Program-made: the position numbers and the translations under genes
From: an uncultured Bacilli bacterium
Lineage (GTDB): Bacteria; Bacillota_I; Bacilli_A; RF39; UBA660
DNA length: 14,263 nucleotides
Direction of reading: 5' to 3'
Assembly: GCA_944329545.1 (NCBI GenBank)
Contig: CALVIK010000021.1
Coordinates: 1-14,263, forward strand
The notes under the pieces: generated by a model
What the model saw: the letters and a program-made list of their open reading frames with translations, nothing else
What the model was told of the DNA's origin: nothing
The model's database searches: none
Part shown: in pieces, positions 8,251 through 13,598 of the stretch
Numbering within the stretch: position 1 is the first letter of the stretch
Layout of the letters: every line of letters begins with the position of its first letter

Positions 8251-8266
8251 ATAATATGCATATTAT
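8251..8266. promoter_or_regulatory. 16-bp perfect palindrome, possible operator
   Basis: ATAATATGCATATTAT reads the same on both strands. It lies between the candidate -10 box and the ribosome-binding site of the rhodanese gene, where a dimeric repressor could block transcription. AT-rich palindromes also arise by chance, so the regulatory role is inference. Confidence 0.35.
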
Positions 8267-8284
8267 AAACCGGAAGGTGATAAT

Positions 8285-8566
8285 GTGGATATAACGGTAA
8301 TTGATTTATTAAAACTAAAGACTAATAATATTATAGATATTCGTAGCACGAATGAATATAATAATGGTCATTTACCAAATGCTAAAAACATCCCGTCAGA
8401 AAAATTACTTTTAAATCCGGAATTATATTTAAATAAAAAAGAAACATATTATATATATTGTCGGTGTGGAATGACTTCAACAAAAATTTGTCAACATTTA
8501 ATTAATAAAAATTATAAAGTAATAAATGTTATCGGTGGTTATCAATCTTATTTAAAAATTATCTAA
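8285..8566 (+). CDS. Single-domain rhodanese-like sulfurtransferase
   Basis: A 93-residue cytoplasmic protein with one rhodanese domain. It has IIDIRSTNEYNNGHLPNAKNIP, the standard D-x-R...E-x-x-x-G-H-I-x-x-A-x-N-I-P entry, then the active loop CRCGMTS with the probable persulfide-carrying Cys59, and the closing VIGGYQSY. The second Cys (Cys61) inside the loop is not the usual Ser or Ala and could allow a disulfide or redox control. The start is GTG at 8285, three bases after GGAAGGTGAT; the overlapping ATG at 8283 reads only three codons before a stop. It would carry sulfur from cysteine desulfurase or thiosulfate to acceptors such as tRNA thiolation or detoxification; the partner is not evident from neighbours. 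The terminator hairpin overlaps its stop codon. Confidence 0.9.
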   Translation: MDITVIDLLKLKTNNIIDIRSTNEYNNGHLPNAKNIPSEKLLLNPELYLNKKETYYIYCRCGMTSTKICQHLINKNYKVINVIGGYQSYLKII

Positions 8567-8586
8567 CTTTATATAGATAATTTTTT
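8554..8586 (+). terminator. Strong terminator overlapping the rhodanese stop codon
   Basis: AAAAATTATCTA pairs perfectly with TAGATAATTTTT (12 bp) around an 8-base loop and ends in six T. The stop codon lies at the top of the 5' arm. The A-rich 5' arm could also end transcription from the other strand. Confidence 0.8.
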
Positions 8587-8617
8587 AGATATAAAACTTT
8601 TATTTTAAAAAGAAATA

Positions 8618-8626
8618 TGATAAAAT
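8618..8626 (+). promoter_or_regulatory. Candidate extended -10 promoter of the 8650 gene
   Basis: TGaTAAAAT, an extended -10 form, 24 bases before the ATG; the -35 (TTTTAT) is poor. AGAGGTGG at about 8636-8643 serves as ribosome-binding site. Confidence 0.45.
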
Positions 8627-8649
8627 GTTAGCATAAGAGGTGGCACATA

Positions 8650-9975
8650 ATGAGAAGAAATAAATATGTCGATGAAAATGGAAATCCAATTAATTATGGC
8701 TTTGAAAGCAAAAAACCGCTTTTAAATTTATTTTTTGTATTTAGTGTTGTTATTCCTATTGTACTTATTGGGGTAATAATTTATACAGTTGTTAATACTA
8801 ATTATTGTCATAATATTTATGATGATATAAAAAAGGCTAGTTTTAAATATTTAAAAGATAATAAAAATTTACCAGAAAATGAAGGTGACCATAAAGTAGT
8901 TCAAATAAAAGATTTATATGAGCATTCATATATTACGGATGGTAAGACAGCTAATAAAACTTGTACTGGAACAATAAAAGTTACCAAATATGAAGATGAA
9001 TATCTTTATACTTTAGATGTGAATAATTGTGATAAATGTTCAGTAAGTAGAAGATATAAAAGTTATGGCGAAGAAAGTGATTATTTAGATAGGACTAAAA
9101 CCATTGTGGATGTTACTCCATATTATAATCTTTACGACCGGCAAATAGGTGTGACAGAATGGTCCGATTATTATGATGCTGAAGAGCTGGCTAAAAAAGC
9201 ATCAAAATATGGTGTGCGTTTGCCAAAAGATAAAAGCGAAATGCCCGAAGAGCCATCTGGTTCAGCGATAGTTGAAGCACAAAAAGAAGAAAAAACTTTT
9301 TATAGTTATAGTGATAAAAGTTGGAAGTGGTATGATATAGTAGGTGATTATTCTGGTTTTGCTTCAGAGCAACCAAGTGGATATGCTTATCGCGATGATG
9401 ATACACGAAAATATACGGAATATACTGATTATTCTTTAAATTATCCCGAAGAACATGAATATCGTGATATTCGTCAAAAAACTGGGTATAAATTTTATTA
9501 TATTGATGAAAATGGTAAAAAAATTTATGCTAATAATGGTGAATATACTGTAGAAGATGAAGATGATTTAAATGTTTATACTGAGCGTGATGATGAAAGT
9601 GCGACGATGTATTCTTACCGTGATGAAGTATGGCGCTGGTATAATGGTGAAAAAAGATCATATAGTTCTTTTAGAAGGACGGGAACTGATGATTATCCTT
9701 ATCGTGATGATGAACTTTATTCTTTAGATTCTTATAGTAGTTGGGATGAAGAATCTAATTTAACGCCAGAAAATGCTTCTTATCGTGTTGAAAAAACTAA
9801 AATTATGACCAGATTTAGATATGTTTATGAAATATTATCTTTAAAAATTTTAGATAAAGATTTACCAAAAAAAGAATTTGAAAAGCAGACAAACATGACT
9901 TTAAAACAAATTAGGGAAAATGAAAATTATAAATTAGAAGTGAATTATAAATTTAGATATCGTGATGCTAAATAA
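8650..9975 (+). CDS. Single-pass exported protein with W-x-W-Y / YRDD repeats, function unknown
   Basis: A 441-residue protein. The cytoplasmic N-terminus (about 1-22) is followed by one membrane helix (about 25-48) and a large extracellular part. The segment after the helix (NYCHNIYDDIKKASFKYL...KTCTGTIKV...) has the pilin-like look of many Firmicutes envelope proteins: a helix, then a small Cys-containing beta domain with four cysteines, including the pair NNCDKC. Residues 218-263 and 321-365 are diverged copies of one another (W-x-W-Y, YS-x-F, a Y-x-YRDD core, then Y-S-rich). Other parts (EWSDYYD, SSWDEESNLTPENASYR, RFRYVYE) resemble the YRYR/WSDW-type motifs seen in surface proteins. Many Tyr and Asp/Glu residues and no catalytic signature. 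It is a monocistronic unit between two terminators. A role in cell-surface binding or wall contact is only a guess. Confidence 0.75.
   Translation: MRRNKYVDENGNPINYGFESKKPLLNLFFVFSVVIPIVLIGVIIYTVVNTNYCHNIYDDIKKASFKYLKDNKNLPENEGDHKVVQIKDLYEHSYITDGKTANKTCTGTIKVTKYEDEYLYTLDVNNCDKCSVSRRYKSYGEESDYLDRTKTIVDVTPYYNLYDRQIGVTEWSDYYDAEELAKKASKYGVRLPKDKSEMPEEPSGSAIVEAQKEEKTFYSYSDKSWKWYDIVGDYSGFASEQPSGYAYRDDDTRKYTEYTDYSLNYPEEHEYRDIRQKTGYKFYYIDENGKKIYANNGEYTVEDEDDLNVYTERDDESATMYSYRDEVWRWYNGEKRSYSSFRRTGTDDYPYRDDELYSLDSYSSWDEESNLTPENASYRVEKTKIMTRFRYVYEILSLKILDKDLPKKEFEKQTNMTLKQIRENENYKLEVNYKFRYRDAK
9301..9438 (+). repeat. Protein-level repeat, copy 1
   Basis: Encodes YSYSDKSWKWYD...YSGF...GYAYRDDD...YTDYSL. 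It aligns with copy 2 at 9610; the match is clear in protein but weak in DNA. Confidence 0.65.
9610..9744 (+). repeat. Protein-level repeat, copy 2
   Basis: Encodes YSYRDEVWRWYN...YSSF...DYPYRDDE...SYSSW, about 45 residues, 103 residues after copy 1. Confidence 0.65.
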
Positions 9976-10009
9976 AGGGTAATTCTTATTTTTTAGTAAA
10001 ATAATGTTT

Positions 10010-10045
10010 AAAAAAGTTATTTCGTTTAAAGAAAATAACTTTTTT
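10010..10045 (+). terminator. Strong terminator between the repeat protein and yunB
   Basis: AAAAAAGTTATTT pairs perfectly over 13 bp with AAATAACTTTTTT around a 10-base loop. It ends the 8650 gene and lies between that gene and yunB. An ORF that starts at 10004 reads through it in the yunB frame, which argues against that early start. Confidence 0.8.
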
Positions 10046-10084
10046 ATTATATATAAAAAAATAAAAACATATATTATATATAAG

Positions 10085-10861
10085 ATGAAAAGAATAAGAT
10101 TGAAGAAAAAATTAAAAATAAAAAAAATAAATATATTATTTTTGGTTATTATATTAATATTTATTGGAATAATATTAATATTTAATTTTGTTAATAAAAA
10201 AATATCGACAGTTATTATGGATTATGCTACTTTAGAAGCTCAAAAGTTGTCGAGTATTATCATTAATAAAGCCGTTTCTAAACACATAACTGAACAAATT
10301 GAACCAGAAGATTTGTTTTCAGTTACTCAAGATAGTAATGGAGAAATTAAATCAATCGATTTTAATAGTAGTACAGTCAACAAATTTTTAACCGAAACTA
10401 CTAATAGCATTCAAATAAATTTGCGCAATATTGAAAAAGGTGATATTGATGCTTTAGAGTTTTCTGATAGCATTTTAATTGATTATAATAAAGAAAATTT
10501 AAAAAAAGGAATTATTTATGAAATAAGTAGTGGTCTTATTTTTAATAATTCCTTGCTTAGTAATATTGGACCTAGAATTCCTGTAAAAATAAGTTTATTA
10601 GGTGATGCTACTGGAAGTGTGTCTAGTGAAGTTAAAAATTATGGCATTAACAATGCTTTAATTGAAGTTTATGTAGAGCTTGCTATTAATGAACAAGTTA
10701 TTTTGCCATTTTATGAAGATGTAATTAAAGTAGAATCGAAAATTCCCGTAGCCATGAAAATTGTTACTGGAAGTGTTCCAGATTACTATGCGAATGGGCT
10801 TAATTCTGCTACGCCAGCTTTAACGATTCCTTATGAAAATTCTAGTAAAAAAGGTGGATAA
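10085..10861 (+). CDS. yunB: YunB-family sporulation protein
   Basis: Membrane protein of the YunB family, in Bacillus made in the mother cell under sigma-E; its exact function is unknown. A basic N-terminus (MKRIRLKKKL) and one helix (about 16-36) are followed by an extracellular domain of about 220 residues. The family core is clear: LLSNIGPRIPVKISLLGDATGSV then VKNYGINNALIEVYVELAINEQVILPF. The length from 10085 is 258 residues, close to the usual YunB size of about 250. An in-frame ATG at 10004 would add 27 unlike residues encoded by the terminator hairpin, so I prefer 10085, although no good ribosome-binding site precedes either. yutD follows 26 bases later, as these genes are close in Bacillus. 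It hints that the lineage sporulates or keeps sporulation relics; the window has no other sporulation gene. Confidence 0.88.
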   Translation: MKRIRLKKKLKIKKINILFLVIILIFIGIILIFNFVNKKISTVIMDYATLEAQKLSSIIINKAVSKHITEQIEPEDLFSVTQDSNGEIKSIDFNSSTVNKFLTETTNSIQINLRNIEKGDIDALEFSDSILIDYNKENLKKGIIYEISSGLIFNNSLLSNIGPRIPVKISLLGDATGSVSSEVKNYGINNALIEVYVELAINEQVILPFYEDVIKVESKIPVAMKIVTGSVPDYYANGLNSATPALTIPYENSSKKGG

Positions 10862-10887
10862 ATGTTATAATTAAATAGGTGATTATT

Positions 10888-11160
10888 GTGGAAAATATAA
10901 ATGGTATTAATTATGAAATTATTAAAAATTATAAAAATGCTTATAATAAAGAAGATATAATGAATAAATTTACAGATTATTTTGAGCCTTATGATTATAT
11001 ATTAGGTGATTACGCTTATAATAAACTTCGTTTAAAAGGTTTTTGTGATAAAAGTAATGAAATTTATAATCAAATTAATGACATTGCGTCGTTGGATAAT
11101 TATATAAAGAAAAATTGCGCTTATGAATGTGCTTATTTTGTATTGAAAAAAATTAAATGA
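10888..11160 (+). CDS. yutD: YutD-family protein
   Basis: A small cytoplasmic protein of the YutD family (DUF1027), widespread in Firmicutes and without a settled function. The recognisable core is YDYILGDYAYNKLRLKGF (in Bacillus close to YDYIVGDWGYGQLRLKGF) followed by the aspartate/lysine-rich stretch and the closing CAYECAYFVLKK. The frame is open from a GTG at 10879, but AGGTGAT at 10877-10883 overlaps that codon and stands four bases before a second GTG at 10888, the same spacing used by the genes at 1757 and 8285. I therefore start at 10888 (90 residues). It lies just after yunB and probably shares its transcript. No clear terminator follows. Confidence 0.88.
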   Translation: MENINGINYEIIKNYKNAYNKEDIMNKFTDYFEPYDYILGDYAYNKLRLKGFCDKSNEIYNQINDIASLDNYIKKNCAYECAYFVLKKIK

Positions 11161-11198
11161 AATTAAAAAAATAAAAAGGAAATTTAAAACAAATCTTC

Positions 11199-11204
11199 TA
11201 TAAT
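11199..11204 (+). promoter_or_regulatory. Candidate -10 box of the peptide transcript
   Basis: TATAAT with no good -35 (AAGGAA at 17 bp). Start near 11211, just before GAGGAG. It would transcribe the leader ORF and the hydrophobic peptide. Confidence 0.5.
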
Positions 11205-11228
11205 ATAAATAGAGGAGAATTATTATCG

Positions 11229-11279
11229 GTGCCTGCTTTCTTTATTCAGGGGGGAGACTTCTTAGTGAAGGGAGCGTGA
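11229..11279 (+). CDS. Possible 16-residue leader peptide before the hydrophobic peptide
   Basis: GTG at 11229 lies inside the GGTGCCTGCT repeat, 11 bases after GAGGAG. It reads MPAFFIQGGDFLVKGA and stops at TGA 11277-11279, four bases before the ATG of the peptide. The layout would let its translation control that of the downstream peptide. The reading frame is too short to prove coding. Confidence 0.3.
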   Translation: MPAFFIQGGDFLVKGA

Positions 11280-11283
11280 TATT

Positions 11284-11364
11284 ATGAAAAGAAAAACGAC
11301 TAATGATATGTACCATTTCATAATACTCATATTATTGCTTATATTAGCTTTAAAGTTAGTATAA
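11284..11364 (+). CDS. 26-residue hydrophobic peptide, candidate type I toxin
   Basis: A tiny peptide with a polar, basic head (MKRKTTNDMYH) and a hydrophobic tail of about 15 residues (FIILILLLILALKLV), long enough for one membrane span. This is the typical build of type I toxins that damage membranes, though it does not match the Fst, Ldr or TxpA consensus that I know. AAGGGAG lies nine bases before the ATG. The gene stands inside the frame of inverted repeats, with a convergent promoter and a hairpin terminator behind it. It is too short for usual gene prediction and sits in a gene-free gap of 455 bases between yutD and prfB. A tiny membrane protein or regulatory peptide without toxicity is possible. 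Confidence 0.5.
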   Translation: MKRKTTNDMYHFIILILLLILALKLV

Positions 11365-11450
11365 ACAAAAAGAAAGCACCGCCATATTAATGGACTGTGC
11401 TTTCTAAACAAACAATTTAGCAGGCACCTTATAAATAAGGCTCCTCCTTT
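11365..11450 (-). ncRNA. Candidate antisense RNA convergent to the hydrophobic peptide gene
   Basis: Predicted RNA of about 85 bases from a strong minus-strand promoter. It begins near 11450 and ends in the hairpin at 11371-11405, whose minus-strand side is followed by TTTTTGTTT. Its 5' end is GGAGGAG, a small CCTTAT/ATAAGG hairpin and GGTGCCTGCT; a GTG there opens only MPAKLFV and a stop. It overlaps the 3' untranslated part of the peptide mRNA, as expected for a type I antitoxin, but it does not cover the peptide's start. Confidence 0.45.
11371..11405. terminator. Shared hairpin terminator between the convergent transcripts
   Basis: AGAAAGCAC pairs with GTGCTTTCT over 9 bp, with an inner CCAT/ATGG. 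The U-run (TTTTTGTTT) is on the minus-strand side, so it ends the antisense RNA well; on the plus strand the tail is A-rich, so stopping would be weaker and read-through is likely. Confidence 0.7.
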
Positions 11451-11456
11451 AAATAG

Positions 11457-11485
11457 AATATACCATTTTTAAATAAAATATGCAA
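11457..11485 (-). promoter_or_regulatory. Strong minus-strand promoter of the antisense RNA
   Basis: On the minus strand TTGCAT (11480-11485), exactly 17 bases, then TATATT (11457-11462) with TGG directly before it, an extended -10. It is the best-matching promoter of the window and has no minus-strand gene to serve, which supports a small RNA. Confidence 0.65.
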
Positions 11486-11563
11486 GAGAATTTAATAAAA
11501 AAAATAAACATATTAAAAAAAATAATAAAATTTTGGAAAATTTATGAAAAACAGTTCATAAGC

Positions 11564-11592
11564 TAGAAAAATGAAAGATAAAATGTTATAAT
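11564..11592 (+). promoter_or_regulatory. Promoter of the prfB operon
   Basis: TAGAAA, 17 bases, then TATAAT with TGT in front (extended -10). It is followed by AGGAGGT at 11603-11609 and the prfB start at 11617. The stretch 11486-11560 before it is plain AT-rich spacer in which I see nothing. Confidence 0.6.
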
Positions 11593-11616
11593 GGATAATG
11601 ATAGGAGGTAAGCTAC

Positions 11617-12706
11617 ATGGAAACAAAAGAATTAATAAATATATATGCGGCTTATCAAATTCGCATAAACGATTTATGGAGGTCACTTTGACCCAGAAAA
11701 TAAACAAAAGCAACTGGATAATTTAAAGCAAAAAATGAACGATTCTCATTTTTGGGATAATAAAAAACAAAGTGAAAAAACTATTAGTGAATTTAATGAA
11801 TTAAATAGTTTATTAACTGATGTTAAATCATTAAAAGAAGAAATTGACTTTTATTTAGAGCTTCTTCAGGATAATACTTTTGATGAAATAGAAACTGCTG
11901 AAAATGAGATAGAAAACATTGCTAAAAAATTAAATGCTTTAGAAATTAAAATTTTATTAAATGGTGAATATGATAAAAATGATGCCATTTTAGAAATTCA
12001 TGCTGGCGCCGGCGGAACAGAAGCCTGTGATTGGGCTAATATGCTATATCGTATGTATGCAAGGTGGGCTGAAAAGCATCATTATAAAGTTGAGGTTGTG
12101 GATGAGCAACCAGGTTTAGAGGCTGGTATAAAAAGCATTTCAGTTATTATAAAAGGCCTTTATGCTTATGGCTATTTAAAAGGTGAAAAAGGTGTTCATA
12201 GATTAGTTAGAATATCACCTTTTGATTCTGGTAAAAGACGACACACCTCATTTGCCGCCGTTGAAGTAACTCCAGTGACAGAATTTAGCGAAGATATCCA
12301 AATCGAAGAAAAAGATCTGCGTATTGATGTTTTTAGAAGCACTGGTGCTGGTGGACAAGGTGTTAATACAACTGATAGTGCAGTTAGAATAACGCATTTG
12401 CCAACGAAAATTGTTGTTACTTGTCAAAATGAAAGAAGCCAAATTCAAAACAAAGAAAAATGTATGCAAATCTTAAAAAGTAAACTTTTAGAACTTCAAA
12501 GATTAGAAAATGTTTCTAAATTAGAAGAAATTAAAGGTGAACAAAAGAAAATTGATTTTGGTTCACAAATTAGAAGTTATGTAATGTGTCCTTATACTTT
12601 AGTTAAAGATAGTCGGACAGGTACAGAAAGTACAAATGTGAGTAAGGTGTTAGATGGTGATATTGATAAATTTATAGAAGATAATTTAAAGGGAGCAAAA
12701 ATATGA
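11617..12706 (+). CDS. prfB: Peptide chain release factor 2, with programmed +1 frameshift
   Basis: Class I release factor that reads UGA and UAA stop codons and triggers peptide release on the ribosome. About 362 residues. The first 24 codons end at an in-frame TGA (11689-11691); a +1 shift at CTT-TGA continues as DPENKQKQLDN and so on. The stop-codon recognition tripeptide SPF (about 200-202) marks it as RF2, not RF1, and the catalytic GGQ (about 245-247) lies in GAGGQGVNTTDSAVRITH. The N-terminal helices and PCRF domain precede these. Because the shift needs slow UGA reading, low RF2 raises its own synthesis (autoregulation). The stop overlaps the start of the YitT gene (ATGA), so translation is probably coupled. 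A reading that begins at 11735 is a fragment of this gene. Confidence 0.97.
11678..11692 (+). promoter_or_regulatory. prfB programmed frameshift site
   Basis: An internal GGAGG, three bases, then CTT TGA C. This is the same arrangement as in E. coli (AGGGGG TAT CTT TGA C). The internal Shine-Dalgarno sequence and the slippery CTT promote a +1 slip at the UGA, so the ribosome continues in the main RF2 frame with GAC. Confidence 0.95.
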
Positions 12707-13584
12707 TATTTAATTTAAACAAATTTGATGGTGAAAAAATAGTTGAATCCGTTTATAATAATGCTAAAGTAAAAAGATATACTTTATTTATTTTCGCAGT
12801 TTTATTACAAGCTATAGCTTTTAATATCTTTATTTTACCTTGTAATTTAATTTTTGGTGTTAGTGGTATTTCGGTTATTTTACATGATATATTTAATTTA
12901 ACACCGTCTTTAGTTATTTTATTAGCTAATATTTTACTCGTTTTAGCAAGTTTTACTTTTTTAGGTAAAGATGCTACTAAAGGAACAATTTTAGGATCTT
13001 TACTTTATCCACTTTTTATTGAATTAACCGCAGGTCTTACTAATTATATTGATTTAGAAAATACCGAAATAGTTGTCATTGCTTTAGCCGGTGCTGTTTT
13101 AACCGGAATTGGTTCAGGCATTGTTTTTCGTGAAGGTTTTACGACTGGAGGATCCGATGTTTTAAAACAAATTCTTTCGGAATATGGTAAAATGTCTTTG
13201 GGAAAAGCTACTGTTTATGTTGAAGGTGTTATTATTTTATTAGGTTTATTAGTGTTTGGTTGGCAATCGTTTATTTATTCTATTTTAGTACTAGCAGTAA
13301 TGAGTGTTATTACCGATAAAGTTTTAATAGGTATATCACAGTATAAAACATTTCAAATTGTAACTACTAAAGAAAAAGAAGTTAAAGAATTTTTATTAAA
13401 TCAGCTTCGTCACGGTGTTACAGAAATTGAAGGGAAAGGTGCTTATACTGGTCATAAACAAAAGATGCTATTAAGTACTTTACCAACTAAAGAATATTTT
13501 TTAGCTAAAGAAGGCATTTTAATGATTGACCCCCATGCTTTCTTTATCGTTACTGATGCTTATGAAGTTCGTGGTGGGGAATAG
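12703..13584 (+). CDS. YitT-family membrane protein (DUF2179 C-terminus)
   Basis: A 293-residue integral membrane protein. A short basic start is followed by about five or six membrane helices (roughly 26-46, 69-87, 97-112, 122-141 and 172-201), with the family motif EGFTTGGSDVLKQIL and the loop IFGVSGISVIL. The C-terminal soluble part (about 213-290; QLRHGVTEIEGKGAYTG...FFIVTDAYEVRGGE) is the DUF2179 domain, probably cytoplasmic and ligand-sensing. This family has no settled function; transport has been suggested. The start overlaps the prfB stop, and GGGAG precedes it. It stands between prfB and ftsE, genes that are close neighbours in many Firmicutes, so it rides in the same operon. Confidence 0.92.
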   Translation: MIFNLNKFDGEKIVESVYNNAKVKRYTLFIFAVLLQAIAFNIFILPCNLIFGVSGISVILHDIFNLTPSLVILLANILLVLASFTFLGKDATKGTILGSLLYPLFIELTAGLTNYIDLENTEIVVIALAGAVLTGIGSGIVFREGFTTGGSDVLKQILSEYGKMSLGKATVYVEGVIILLGLLVFGWQSFIYSILVLAVMSVITDKVLIGISQYKTFQIVTTKEKEVKEFLLNQLRHGVTEIEGKGAYTGHKQKMLLSTLPTKEYFLAKEGILMIDPHAFFIVTDAYEVRGGE

Positions 13585-13598
13585 AAGGATGGTGTATT

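Larger units (their letters stand above)
11212..11446. repeat. Inverted repeat framing the small-peptide locus
   Basis: GAGGAG (11212-11217) plus GGTGCCTGCT (11228-11237) on one side are matched by AGCAGGCACC (11419-11428) plus CTCCTC (11441-11446) on the other; the spacers are 10 and 12 bases. A plus-strand RNA that reads to the end could pair its 5' end with its 3' end, and each of the two convergent transcripts would begin with nearly the same leader. A small miniature transposon with terminal inverted repeats is the alternative reading. Confidence 0.65.

Noticed and set aside
8109..8294. Plus-strand frame of 61 codons between the coupling protein and rhodanese
   Set aside because: It lies across the tail, a terminator and the rhodanese leader; the product is Lys/Met/Phe-rich with no signal that it is translated.
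9191..9406. Minus-strand frame of 71 codons inside the 8650 gene
   Set aside because: Antisense shadow of an AT-rich coding region without supporting signals.
11513..11713. Minus-strand frame of 66 codons upstream of prfB
   Set aside because: It covers the prfB promoter, ribosome-binding site and frameshift region, and has no ribosome-binding site or recognisable domain.
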